64,000 nucleotides of DNA from Rhynchopus euleeides (Eukaryota > Euglenozoa > Diplonemea > Diplonemida > Diplonemidae). This document shows, in pieces, positions 25,401-36,411 of this stretch. Below the pieces are notes generated by a model. That model ran no database searches and was not told where the DNA came from. It was given only the letters and a program-made list of their open reading frames with translations. Position 1 is the stretch's first letter. Each line of letters begins with the position of its first letter. The position numbers and the translations under genes are program-made. The stretch is from NCBI GenBank assembly GCA_963210315.1, contig OY723257.1:2356001-2420000 (forward strand), written 5' to 3'.

Positions 25401-28400
25401 AGCCAGGCAGTGCTGTCCCGAGACTGGGCCGAGCCAGACAGTGCTGTCCCGAGGGTGGGCCGAGCCAGTCAGTGCTGTCCCGAGACTGGGCCGAGCCAGG
25501 CAGTGCTGTCCCGAGGGTGGGCCGAGCCAGTCAGTGCTGTCCCGAGAATGGGCCGAGCCAGGCAGTGCTGTCCCGAGACTGGGCCGAGCCAGGCAGTGCT
25601 GTCCCAAGGGTGGGCCGTGCCAGACAGTGCTGTCCCGAGGGTGGGCCGAGCCAGTCAGTGCTGTCCCGAGACTGGGCCGAGCCAGGCAGTGCTGTCCCGA
25701 GAATGGGCCGAGCCAGGCAGTGCTGTCCCAAGGGTGGGCCGAGCCAGTCAGTGCTGTCCCGAGACTGGGCCGAGCCAGGCAGTGCTGTCCCAAGGGTGGG
25801 CCGAGCCAGACAGTGCTGTCCCGAGGGTGGGCCGAGCCAGTCAGTGCTGTCCCGAGACTGGGCCGAGCCAGACAGTGCTGTCCCGAGACTGGGCCGAGCC
25901 AGGCAGTGCTGTCCCGAGAATGGGCCGAGCCAGGCAGTGCTGTCCCGAGACTGGGCCGAGCCAGGCAGTGCTGTCCCGAGACTGGGCCGAGCCAGGCAGT
26001 GCTGTCCCGAGGGTGGGCCGAGCCAGTCAGTGCTGTCCCGAGAATGGGCCGAGCCAGGCAGTGCTGTCCCGAGAATGGGCCGAGCCAGGCAGTGCTGTCC
26101 CAAGGGTGGGCCGAGCCAGACAGTGCTGTCCCGAGGGTGGGCCGAGCCAGTCAGTGCTGTCCCGAGACTGGGCCGAGCCAGGCAGTGCTGTCCCGAGACT
26201 GGGCCGAGCCAGGCAGTGCTGTCCCGAGAATGGGCCGAGCCAGTCAGTGCTGTCCCGAGACTGGGCCGAGCCAGGCAGTGCTGTCCCGAGACTGGGCCGA
26301 GCCAGACAGTGCTGTCCCGAGGGTGGGCCGAGCCAGTCAGTGCTGTCCCGAGACTGGGCCGAGCCAGGCAGTGCTGTCCCAAGGGTGGGCCGAGCCAGAC
26401 AGTGCTGTCCCGAGGGTGGGCCGAGCCAGTCAGTGCTGTCCCGAGACTGGGCCGAGCCAGACAGTGCTGTCCCGAGACTGGGCCGAGCCAGGCAGTGCTG
26501 TCCCGAGAATGGGCCGAGCCAGGCAGTGCTGTCCCGAGACTGGGCCGAGCCAGGCAGTGCTGTCCCGAGACTGGGCCGAGCCAGGCAGTGCTGTCCCGAG
26601 GGTGGGCCGAGCCAGTCAGTGCTGTCCCGAGAATGGGCCGAGCCAGGCAGTGCTGTCCCAAGGGTGGGCCGAGCCAGACAGTGCTGTCCCGAGGGTGGGC
26701 CGAGCCAGTCAGTGCTGTCCCGAGACTGGGCCGAGCCAGGCAGTGCTGTCCCGAGACTGGGCCGAGCCAGGCAGTGCTGTCCCGAGAATGGGCCGAGCCA
26801 GGCAGTGCTGTCCCGAGACTGGGCCGAGCCAGGCAGTGCTGTCCCGAGAATGGGCCGAGCCAGGCAGTGCTGTCCCGAGAATGGGCCGAGCCAGGCAGTG
26901 CTGTCCCGAGACTGGGCCGAGCCAGGCAGTGCTGTCCCGAGACTGTGCCGAGCCAGGCAGTGCTGTCCCGAGGGTGGGCCGAGCCAGTCAGTGCTGTCCC
27001 GAGAATGGGCCGAGCCAGGCAGTGCTGTCCCGAGAATGGGCCGAGCCAGGCAGTGCTGTCCCAAGGGTGGGCCGAGCCAGACAGTGCTGTCCCGAGGGTG
27101 GGCCGAGCCAGTCAGTGCTGTCCCGAGACTGGGCCGAGCCAGGCAGTGCTGTCCCGAGACTGGGCCGAGCCAGGCAGTGCTGTCCCGAGAATGGGCCGAG
27201 CCAGTCAGTGCTGTCCCGAGACTGGGCCGAGCCAGGCAGTGCTGTCCCAAGGGTGGGCCGAGCCAGTCAGTGCTGTCCCGAGAGTGGGCCGAGCCAGGCA
27301 GTGCTGTCCCGAGACTGGGCCGAGCCAGGCAGTGCTGTCCCGAGGGTGGGCCGAGCCAGGCAGTGCTGTCCCGAGAATGGGCCGAGCCAGGCAGTGCTGT
27401 CCCAAGGGTGGCCCGAGCCAGTCAGTGCTGTCCCGAGAGTGGGCCGAGCCAGGCAGTGCTGTCCCGAGACTGGGCCGAGCCAGACAGTGCTGTCCCGAGG
27501 GTGGGCCGAGCCAGTCAGTGCTGTCCCGAGACTGGGCCGAGCCAGGCAGTGCTGTCCCGAGGGTGGGCCGAGCCAGTCAGTGCTGTCCCGAGAATGGGCC
27601 GAGCCAGGCAGTGCTGTCCCAAGGGTGGGCCGAGCCAGACAGTGCTGTCCCGAGGGTGGGCCGAGCCAGTCAGTGCTGTCCCGAGACTGGGCCGAGCCAG
27701 GCAGTGCTGTCCCGAGACTGGGCCGAGCCAGGCAGTGCTGTCCCGAGAATGGGCCGAGCCAGTCAGTGCTGTCCCGAGACTGGGCCGAGCCAGGCAGTGC
27801 TGTCCCAAGGGTGGGCCGAGCCAGTCAGTGCTGTCCCGAGAGTGGGCCGAGCCAGGCAGTGCTGTCCCGAGACTGGGCCGAGCCAGGCAGTGCTGTCCCG
27901 AGGGTGGGCCGAGCCAGGCAGTGCTGTCCCGAGAATGGGCCGAGCCAGGCAGTGCTGTCCCAAGGGTGGCCCGAGCCAGTCAGTGCTGTCCCGAGAGTGG
28001 GCCGAGCCAGGCAGTGCTGTCCCGAGACTGGGCCGAGCCAGACAGTGCTGTCCCGAGGGTGGGCCGAGCCAGTCAGTGCTGTCCCGAGACTGGGCCGAGC
28101 CAGGCAGTGCTGTCCCGAGGGTGGGCCGAGCCAGTCAGTGCTGTCCCGAGAATGGGCCGAGCCAGGCAGTGCTGTCCCAAGGGTGGGCCGAGCCAGACAG
28201 TGCTGTCCCGAGGGTGGGCCGAGCCAGTCAGTGCTGTCCCGAGACTGGGCCGAGCCAGGCAGTGCTGTCCCGAGACTGGGCCGAGCCAGGCAGTGCTGTC
28301 CCGAGAATGGGCCGAGCCAGTCAGTGCTGTCCCGAGACTGGGCCGAGCCAGGCAGTGCTGTCCCGAGACTGGGCCGAGCCAGACAGTGCTGTCCCGAGGG

Positions 28401-28878
28401 TGGGCCGAGCCAGTCAGTGCTGTCCCGAGACTGGGCCGAGCCAGGCAGTGCTGTCCCGAGGGTGGGCCGAGCCAGTCAGTGCTGTCCCGAGAATGGGCCG
28501 AGCCAGGCAGTGCTGTCCCGAGAATGGGCCGAGCCAGGCAGTGCTGTCCCAAGGGTGGGCCGAGCCAGACAGTGCTGTCCCGAGGGTGGGCCGAGCCAGT
28601 CAGTGCTGTCCCGAGACTGGGCCGAGCCAGGCAGTGCTGTCCCAAGGGTGGGCCGAGCCAGACAGTGCTGTCCCGAGGGTGGGCCGAGCCAGTCAGTGCT
28701 GTCCCGAGACTGGGCCGAGCCAGGCAGTGCTGTCCCGAGAATGGGCCGAGCCAGGCAGTGCTGTCCCGAGAATGGGCCGAGCCAGGCAGTGCTGTCCCGA
28801 GACTGGGCCGAGCCAGGCAGTGCTGTCCCGAGACTGGGCCGAGCCAGGCAGTGCTGTCCCGAGGGTGGGCCGAGCCAG

Positions 28879-30598
28879 TCAGTGCTGTCCCGAGACTGGG
28901 CCGAGCCAGGCAGTGCTGTCCCGAGAATGGGCCGAGCCAGTCAGTGCTGTCCCGAGACTGGGCCGAGCCAGGCAGTGCTGTCCCAAGGGTGGGCCGAGCC
29001 AGTCAGTGCTGTCCCGAGAGTGGGCCGAGCCAGGCAGTGCTGTCCCGAGACTGGGCCGAGCCAGGCAGTGCTGTCCCGAGGGTGGGCCGAGCCAGGCAGT
29101 GCTGTCCCGAGAATGGGCCGAGCCAGGCAGTGCTGTCCCGAGACTGGGCCGAGCCAGACAGTGCTGTCCCGAGGGTGGGCCGAGCCAGTCAGTGCTGTCC
29201 CGAGACTGGGCCGAGCCAGGCAGTGCTGTCCCGAGAATGGGCCGAGCCAGGCAGTGCTGTCCCAAGGGTGGGCCGAGCCAGTCAGTGCTGTCCCGAGACT
29301 GGGGCGAGCCAGGCAGTGCTGTCCCAAGGGTGGGCCGAGCCAGACAGTGCTGTCCCGAGGGTGGGCCGAGCCAGTCAGTGCTGTCCCGAGACTGGGCCGA
29401 GCCAGACAGTGCTGTCCCGAGACTGGGCCGATCCAGGCAGTGCTGTCCCGAGAATGGGCCGAGCCAGGCAGTGCTGTCCCGAGACTGGGCCGAGCCAGGC
29501 AGTGCTGTCCCGAGACTGGGCCGAGCCAGGCAGTGCTGTCCCGAGGGTGGGCCGAGCCAGTCAGTGCTGTCCCGAGAATGGGCCGAGCCAGGCAGTGCTG
29601 TCACAAGGGTGGGCCGAGCCAGACAGTGCTGTCCCGAGGGTGGGCCGAGCCAGTCAGTGCTGTCCCGAGACTGGGCCGAGCCAGGCAGTGCTGTCCCGAG
29701 ACTGGGCCGAGCCAGGCAGTGCTGTCCCAAGGGTGGGCCGAGCCAGTCAGTGCTGTCCCGAGACTGGGCCGAGCCAGGCAGTGCTGTCCCGAGAATGGGC
29801 CGAGCCAGTCAGTGCTGTCCCGAGACTGGGCCGAGCCAGGCAGTGCTGTCCCAAGGGTGGGCCGAGCCAGTCAGTGCTGTCCCGAGAGTGGGCCGAGCCA
29901 GGCAGTGCTGTCCCGAGACTGGGCCGAGCCAGGCAGTGCTGTCCCGAGGGTGGGCCGAGCCAGGCAGTGCTGTCCCGAGAATGGGCCGAGCCAGGCAGTG
30001 CTGTCCCGAGACTGGGCCGAGCCAGACAGTGCTGTCCCGAGGGTGGGCCGAGCCAGTCAGTGCTGTCCCGAGACTGGGCCGAGCCAGGCAGTGCTGTCCC
30101 GAGAATGGGCCGAGCCAGGCAGTGCTGTCCCAAGGGTGGGCCGAGCCAGTCAGTGCTGTCCCGAGACTGGGGCGAGCCAGGCAGTGCTGTCCCAAGGGTG
30201 GGCCGAGCCAGACAGTGCTGTCCCGAGGGTGGGCCGAGCCAGTCAGTGCTGTCCCGAGACTGGGCCGAGCCAGACAGTGCTGTCCCGAGACTGGGCCGAT
30301 CCAGGCAGTGCTGTCCCGAGAATGGGCCGAGCCAGGCAGTGCTGTCCCGAGACTGGGCCGAGCCAGGCAGTGCTGTCCCGAGACTGGGCCGAGCCAGGCA
30401 GTGCTGTCCCGAGGGTGGGCCGAGCCAGTCAGTGCTGTCCCGAGAATGGGCCGAGCCAGGCAGTGCTGTCACAAGGGTGGGCCGAGCCAGACAGTGCTGT
30501 CCCGAGGGTGGGCCGAGCCAGTCAGTGCTGTCCCGAGACTGGGCCGAGCCAGGCAGTGCTGTCCCGAGACTGGGCCGAGCCAGGCAGTGCTGTCCCAA
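28879..30598. repeat. Recent 868-bp (28-unit) tandem doublet in array 1
   Basis: 28879-29730 and 29747-30598 carry the same unit variants, offset by 868 bp, in the same order. Both include the rare markers CTGGGGCGAG, CCGATCCAGG and GTCACAAG. The three markers occur together, with fixed spacing, in several other places along the array (for example 2116, 2243 and about 2413; 6921, 7048 and about 7219). They therefore mark a higher-order module that has been copied repeatedly. Confidence 0.85.
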
Positions 30599-31721
30599 GG
30601 GTGGGCCGAGCCAGTCAGTGCTGTCCCGAGAGTGGGCCGAGCCAGGCAGTGCTGTCCCGAGACTGGGCCGAGCCAGGCAGTGCTGTCCCGAGGGTGGGCC
30701 GAGCCAGGCAGTGCTGTCCCGAGAGTGGGCCGAGCCAGGCAGTGCTGTCCCGAGACTGGGCCGAGCCAGACAGTGCTGTCCCGAGGGTGGGCCGAGCCAG
30801 TCAGTGCTGTCCCGAGACTGGGCCGAGCCAGGCAGTGCTGTCCCGAGGGTGGGCCGAGCCAGTCAGTGCTGTCCCGAGAATGGGCCGAGCCAGGCAGTGC
30901 TGTCCCGAGAATGGGCCGAGCCAGGCAGTGCTGTCCCAAGGGTGGGCCGAGCCAGACAGTGCTGTCCCGAGGGTGGGCCGAGCCAGTCAGTGCTGTCCCG
31001 AGACTGGGCCGAGCCAGGCAGTGCTGTCCCGAGACTGGGCCGAGCCAGGCAGTGCTGTCCCGAGAATGGGCCGAGCCAGTCAGTGCTGTCCCGAGACTGG
31101 GCCGAGCCAGGCAGTGCTGTCCCGAGACTGGGCCGAGCCAGACAGTGCTGTCCCGAGGGTGGGCCGAGCCAGTCAGTGCTGTCCCGAGACTGGGCCGAGC
31201 CAGGCAGTGCTGTCCCGAGGGTGGGCCGAGCCAGTCAGTGCTGTCCCGAGAATGGGCCGAGCCAGGCAGTGCTGTCCCGAGAATGGGCCGAGCCAGGCAG
31301 TGCTGTCCCAAGGGTGGGCCGAGCCAGACAGTGCTGTCCCGAGGGTGGGCCGAGCCAGTCAGTGCTGTCCCGAGACTGGGCCGAGCCAGGCAGTGCTGTC
31401 CCGAGAATGGGCCGAGCCAGGCAGTGCTGTCCCGAGAATGGGCCGAGCCAGGCAGTGCTGTCCCAAGGGTGGGCCGAGCCAGACAGTGCTGTCCCGAGGG
31501 TGGGCCGAGCCAGTCAGTGCTGTCCCGAGACTGGGCCGAGCCAGGCAGTGCTGTCCCGAGAATGGGCCGAGCCAGGCAGTGCTGTCCCAAGGGTGGGCCG
31601 AGCCAGGCAGTGCTGTCCCAAGGGTGGGCCGAGCCAGACAGTGCTGTCCCGAGGGTGGGCCGAGCCAGGCAGTCCTGTCCAGAGGGTGGGCCGAGCTAGG
31701 CAGTGATGTCCCGAGGGTGGG

Positions 31722-32420
31722 CCGACATCACATCCGGTCTCGGCCCGCTGTCTGGACCGCAGCAACAAGAAATCTGCGCTGCATGCACAGGAGCAGGGGG
31801 ACTTGGCCCGTCCGCACTCCGACGTTGCACCGCGCTGCCCCAGCGCTCCAGATCACAAGGCCCCCTGCGCCGCAGGAGGTGGAGACGTCGCACACCAGCA
31901 GGATGAGGATGACGTCGCAGACCAGTTCACCACCCCCAACAGTAGGTCACACTCCGCCTCGCCTGTAGGCCGGCTACTGTATGCAGGAGTCTGCGTGTGT
32001 TGACACACACGCCCGGCACACCTGATTCTATGGGCAGCGCTCGTAACTCTCTCGGCGCCAAGTCGAAGCTGAGCAAGATTTGATTGGACGGTGCAAATAT
32101 AGCTAGCCTTGCGGGATCACTAAGATACTCTCCGAGTTAGCTACATGAACACAATATTGCACATCGCACGGTTCCGAAGGATGGGTACGCGATGCAGCAT
32201 TAGGTCTTGTGCTAATGTTACACACAGCAAGATCCCTGACGGAGGGGATCGATGCAGGCACTGAGGAGATGTCTGGGAAGGGGTCCTGCATCGAACCCCC
32301 GCCGAGTGGAGCAAACACTCGGTACTCCGGGCGCCACGTTCTGCTCGGCTGGACATCGGCCCGAGGTCGTGGCCACGGCCCCCGACCACTCACTGCGGGG
32401 AGCTTCCCCTCCAGACAGTG
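31722..32420. other. Unique spacer between arrays 1 and 2 in element A
   Basis: About 700 bp of non-repetitive sequence, nearly identical to 42618-43317 in copy B. Differences are scattered substitutions and small indels; one of them, a 6-bp GAGGAT difference near 31905, keeps frame. The short reading frames on either strand show no recognisable protein. I looked for tRNA-like A and B boxes, because satellite-bearing elements often include tRNA-derived parts, and found none convincing. It may be core sequence of the ancestral element. Confidence 0.7.
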
Positions 32421-32545
32421 TCTGGACATCACTCCTGGGCTCGGCCCAGGGTCTGGACAGCACTCCTGAGCCGTCCCAGAGTCTGGACATCACTCCTGGG
32501 CTCGGCCCAGGGTCTGGACACCACTCCTGGGCTCGGCCCAGTGGT
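32421..32545. repeat. Inverted head of array 2
   Basis: Four units of the array-2 repeat in reverse orientation (starts at 32421, 32452, 32482 and 32513; one unit is 30 bp). They meet the direct units at a palindromic junction around 32540-32546. In copy B only one inverted unit remains (about 43321-43350). This arrangement suggests that the array grew from a palindromic seed. Confidence 0.85.
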
Positions 32546-35242
32546 GTCCAGACCCTGGGCCGAGCCCAGGAGTGGTGTCGAGACCCTGGGCCGAGCCAGG
32601 CAGTGATGTCCAGACCCTGGGCCGAGCCCAGGAGTGATGTCCAGACCCTGGGCCGAGCCCGGGAGTGATGTCCAGACCCTGGGCCGAGCCCAGGAGTGGT
32701 GTCCAGACCCTGGGCCGAGCCAGGCAGTGATGTCCAGACCCTGGGCCGAGCCCAGGAGTGGTGTCCAGACCCTGGGCCGAGCCCAGGAGTGATGTCCAGA
32801 CCCTGGGCCGAGCCCAGGAGTGATGTCCAGACCCTGGGCCGAGCCCAGGAGTGGTGTCCAGACCCTGGGCCGAGCCAGGCAGTGATGTCCAGACCCTGGG
32901 CCGAGCCCAGGAGTGGTGTCCAGACCCTGGGCCGAGCCCAGGAGTGATGTCCAGACCCTGGGCCGAGCCCGGGAGTGATGTCCAGACCCTGGGCCGAGCC
33001 CAGGAGTGGTGTCCAGACCCTGGGCCGAGCCAGGCAGTGATGTCCAGACCCTGGGCCGAGCCAGGGAGTGGTGTCCAGACCCTGGGCCGAGCCCAGGAGT
33101 GATGTCCAGACCCTGGGCCGAGCCCAGGAGTGATGTCCAGACCCTGGGCCGAGCCCGGGAGTGGTGTCCAGACCCTGGGCCGAGCCCAGGAGTGGTGTCG
33201 AGACCCTGGGCCGAGCCAGGGAGTGGTGTCCAGACCCTGGGCCGAGCCCAGGAGTGATGTCCAGACCCTGGGCCGAGCCAGGGAGTGGTGTCCAGACCCT
33301 GGGCCGAGCCCAGGAGTGATGTCCAGACCCTGGGCCGAGCCCAGGAGTGGTGTCCAGACCCTGGGCCGAGCCAGGTAGTGATGTCCAGACCCTGGGCCGA
33401 GCCAGGGAGTGGTGTCCAGACCCTGGGCCGAGCCAGGCAGTGATGTCCAGACCCTGGGCCGAGCCAGGGAGTGGTGTCCAGACCCTGGGCCGAGCCCAGG
33501 AGTGATGTCCAGACCCTGGGCCGAGCCCAGGAGTGATGTCCAGACCCTGGGCCGAGCCAGGGAGTGGTGTCCAGACCCTGGGCCGAGCCAGGCAGTGATG
33601 TCCAGACCCTGGGCCGAGCCCAGGAGTGGTGTCCAGACCCTGGGCCGAGCCCAGGAGTGATGTCCAGACCCTGGGCCGAGCCCGGGAGTGATGTCCAGAC
33701 CCTGGGCCGAGCCCAGGAGTGATGTCCAGACCCTGGGCCGAGCCAGGCAGTGATGTCCAGACCCTGGGCCGAGCCCAGGAGTGATGTCCAGACCCTGGGC
33801 CGAGCCCAGGAGTGGTGTCCAGACCCTGGGCCGAGCCAGGCAGTGATGTCCAGACCCTGGGCCGAGCCAGGGAGTGGTGTCCAGACCCTGGGCCGAGCCC
33901 AGGAGTGATGTCCAGACCCTGGGCCGAGCCAGGGAGTGGTGTCCAGACCCTGGGCCGAGCCCAGGAGTGATGTCCAGACCCTGGGCCGAGCCCAGGAGTG
34001 ATGTCCAGACCCTGGGCCGAGCCCGGGAGTGGTGTCCAGACCCTGGGCCGAGCCCAGGAGTGGTGTCGAGACCCTGGGCCGAGCCAGGGAGTGGTGTCCA
34101 GACCCTGGGCCGAGCCCAGCAGTGATGTCCAGACCCTGGGCCGAGCCAGGGAGTGGTGTCCAGACCCTGGGCCGAGCCCAGGAGTGATGTCCAGACCCTG
34201 GGCCGAGCCCAGGAGTGGTGTCCAGACCCTGGGCCGAGCCAGGTAGTGATGTCCAGACCCTGGGCCGAGCCAGGGAGTGGTGTCCAGACCCTGGGCCGAG
34301 CCAGGCAGTGATGTCCAGACCCTGGGCCGAGCCAGGGAGTGGTGTCCAGACCCTGGGCCGAGCCCAGGAGTGATGTCCAGACCCTGGGCCGAGCCCAGGA
34401 GTGATGTCCAGACCCTGGGCCGAGCCAGGGAGTGGTGTCCAGACCCTGGGCCGAGCCAGGCAGTGATGTCCAGACCCTGGGCCGAGCCCAGGAGTGGTGT
34501 CCAGACCCTGGGCCGAGCCCAGGAGTGATGTCCAGACCCTGGGCCGAGCCCGGGAGTGATGTCCAGACCCTGGGCCGAGCCCAGGAGTGATGTCCAGACC
34601 CTGGGCCGAGCCAGGGAGTGGTGTCCAGACCCTGGGCCGAGCCAGGCAGTGATGTCCAGACCCTGGGCCGAGCCCAGGAGTGGTGTCCAGACCCTGGGCC
34701 GAGCCCAGGAGTGATGTCCAGACCCTGGGCCGAGCCCGGGAGTGATGTCCAGACCCTGGGCCGAGCCTAGGAGTGATGTCCAGACCCTGGGCCGAGCCCG
34801 GGAGTGGTGTCCAGACCCTGGGCCGAGCCCAGGAGTGGTGTCCAGACCCTGGGCCGAGCCCAGGAGTGATGTCCAGACCCTGGGCCGAGCCCGGGAGTGA
34901 TGTCCAGACCCTGGGCCGAGCCTAGGAGTGATGTCCAGACCCTGGGCCGAGCCCGGGAGTGGTGTCCAGACCCTGGGCCGAGCCCAGGAGTGGTGTCCAG
35001 ACCCTGGGCCGAGCCCAGGAGTGATGTCCAGACCCTGGGCCGAGCCCGGGAGTGATGTCCAGACCCTGGGCCGAGCCTAGGAGTGATGTCCAGACCCTGG
35101 GCCGAGCCCGGGAGTGGTGTCCAGACCCTGGGCCGAGCCCAGGAGTGGTGTCCAGACCCTGGGCCGAGCCCAGGAGTGATGTCCAGACCCTGGGCCGAGC
35201 CCGGGAGTGGTGTCCAGACCCTGGGCCGACCCAGGCTGTGGG
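32546..35242. repeat. Array 2: 31-bp minisatellite, 87 direct units
   Basis: The unit is GTCCAGACCCTGGGCCGAG followed by a variable CCCAGGAGTGAT or CAGGGAGTGGT type tail, 31 bp in all. The first GTCCA is at 32546 and the last at 35212; 2666 bp is exactly 86 x 31. The unit aligns to the array-1 unit (shared GTCC-GA-TGGGCCGAGCC-AGG-AGTG), so the two arrays are diverged relatives. A block near 33000-33660 recurs at about +868 bp (28 units) with small changes. Apparent reading frames are repeat by-products. Confidence 0.95.
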
Positions 35243-35520
35243 TGGTGCATTTTGGTGCATTTTCCGTCGGTTTAGGTGAAAATTGTCGAAAGTTGTCGAA
35301 ATTTGTCGACAGGTGACGAACGACGAGAATCCCCGAAAAACCGGTTTTTAATTCATTTTTGGGGGGGGGGGTCTTCGCTGACGAAGTTTTTGTCGAAGAC
35401 CCCTGTCGTCGTCGTCAGAACACTGCCGTCTTCGGTGAAAACCCCCCTGAAACACCCGTTTTCCTAATTATGTGACGAACGACGAAGTTTGTCGAAGTTT
35501 GTCGACCAGCGAAGACCCCC
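35243..35520. other. Right subterminal region of element A with an internal terminal-repeat copy
   Basis: Unique right end, nearly identical to about 46860-47145 in copy B. It is rich in GTCGAA, GACGAA and GTCGTC motifs, which are candidate transposase-binding repeats. An internal GGGGGTCTTCGCTGACG at about 35366 faces the terminal ...CAGCGAAGACCCCC at 35520, so the last 155 bp alone look like a small complete inverted-repeat element nested in the large one. Confidence 0.75.
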
Positions 35521-35590
35521 AAAACTTTTTCATAAATTTCATATTTCAACAAAACTTTTCCGGAAATTTCATATGTCAACAAAATGGTCA
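35521..35590. repeat. 30-bp A/T-rich array, right part after element A
   Basis: Continuation of the array at 1-164. It starts with the AAA target duplication, completes the interrupted 30-bp unit, adds one full unit (CATATTTCAACA...), then decays into CATATGTCAACAAAATGG. Confidence 0.88.
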
Positions 35591-36303
35591 TTTTCAGCCA
35601 GAAAAAAATCTGGGTTTTTCACCTCCCCACCATTCCCTGGGTTGGACCTGGATGTCCAGATCAGCCGTGAAGCTTCTTACAGGCGTTGTGCACTGAGTCA
35701 TCTCAGACCTACGGGTTCTTCAGCCCCTCAGATTCAGACCATGCATTGTCCAGAACTGCACCCTCTCCTTTAACACCAGTATATCCGCTGCTCATGGGCC
35801 CCTGACGACAAAAACCTGATCGTAGCTCATAGCAAAGATGGGTACCACGATCAAGGTTTATCTGTTACCAGATGGAAGTCTCCTGTTTCCAGGTTTAGGG
35901 TTTACCGCGAGTGTAGCGCAGATAAGGGAGGTGTCTCAAGAGAGGATGCAGCTCTGTCCCAGCAGTTCCTCCTCCTCGGTTCCGACCCCCACAGTTCTTC
36001 AAATGACAGGCACAACAGAGTAAGAAACAACACAGCCAGATCTTTCGATCAGGCCAAGACCCAAGCAACAGTGAGGGCCCTCCCCTCCCCTCCCCTCCCC
36101 TATTGATGTCCCCCCCCCCCCTCCCCCAGCGCTTTGCCGCTCGTGTGAGTACCGCCCTGACTGGGAGAAAGGGTAGGGCTGGTTGGGTTGGCGGAGTTGG
36201 GCGGATGGGCGAAACGGAAAAATCGACGAGGTCGCAGCGTCAGGGCGTTCTGGGCTGGCTGGTGGTGGTTGGGACAAGACCGACGAGATTAGAAGCGGCA
36301 CTG
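35591..36303. other. Intergenic sequence, nothing recognised
   Basis: Mixed-composition sequence of about 700 bp with C-rich runs near 36075-36125. Short reading frames only, none with a recognisable domain. A single TTTAGGGTTT near 35900 is isolated and does not indicate a telomeric tract. Confidence 0.5.
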
Positions 36304-36404
36304 GTAGACGGGTTTTGAGGCCCCCCGCCCCCAGGTTCCCCCTGCCCACCTGGACGGACCCAAGTGCCTCACACCGGATCTCTCCCCACCCGGTGGTCCA
36401 CCTG
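36304..36404 (-). repeat. Short interspersed repeat, copy 1
   Basis: Read on the minus strand, this stretch contains GGTGGACCACC, CCAGGTGGGCAGGGGG and GGGGCCTCAAAAC in the same order and near-equal spacing as 61450-61525 on the plus strand. It lies directly next to the inverted 90-bp repeat at 36412. Function unknown. Confidence 0.6.
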
Positions 36405-36411
36405 ACGGATA

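Larger units (their letters stand above)
474..31721. repeat. Array 1: 31-bp minisatellite, 1,008 units in register
   Basis: The unit reads GGGCCGAGCCA, then a variable triplet (GGC, GTC or GAC), then AGTGCTGTCCC, then a variable hexamer (GAGAAT, GAGACT, GAGAGT, GAGGGT or AAGGGT). The first GAGCC lies at 476 and the last equivalent GAGCT at 31693. The distance of 31,217 bp is exactly 1007 x 31, so there is no net indel across the array. Most units contain no stop in any forward frame. Since 31 leaves remainder 1 on division by 3, each frame cycles through the same 31-residue repeat, producing apparent forward reading frames such as 10902-31706 and 13072-31968, and shorter ones on the minus strand. 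I see no start context, intron or domain that would make these genes. Unit variants occur in long repeated strings, listed separately. Confidence 0.97.
165..35520. mobile_element. Giant non-autonomous TIR transposon carrying 31-bp satellites, copy A
   Basis: A 35,356-bp element. The left end is GGGGGTCTTCGCT and the right end is its exact inverse AGCGAAGACCCCC. It is flanked by AAA on both sides (162-164 and 35521-35523). Parts in order: left subterminal sequence (165-475), 31-bp array 1 (to about 31721), a 0.7-kb spacer, four inverted then 87 direct units of 31-bp array 2, and a 0.28-kb right subterminal region rich in GTCGAA and GACGAA motifs. I see no transposase inside, so it must be mobilised in trans. 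The 3-bp duplication is compatible with PIF/Harbinger (and CACTA), but the superfamily is not proven. Copy B at 41593-47145 shares both ends and the spacer at very high identity, so both look young. Confidence 0.88.

Noticed and set aside
474-31721. CRISPR-like array
   Set aside because: Units are contiguous 31-mers with no unique spacers, inside a eukaryotic transposon.
323-31968. Giant forward reading frames of 700 to 6,900 codons and the minus-strand frames across array 1
   Set aside because: All are explained by a stop-free 31-bp unit read in a cycling frame. The same repeat is encoded in all three frames, and there are no introns, unique domains or conserved ends. I list the array only as a repeat.
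32040-32300. Possible tRNA-derived segment in the spacer (TGCATCGAACCCCC reads inversely as a weak B box)
   Set aside because: No matching A box at the right distance and no cloverleaf; the B-box match is poor.
35895-35910. TTTAGGGTTT as a telomere tract
   Set aside because: A single isolated occurrence, not tandem.
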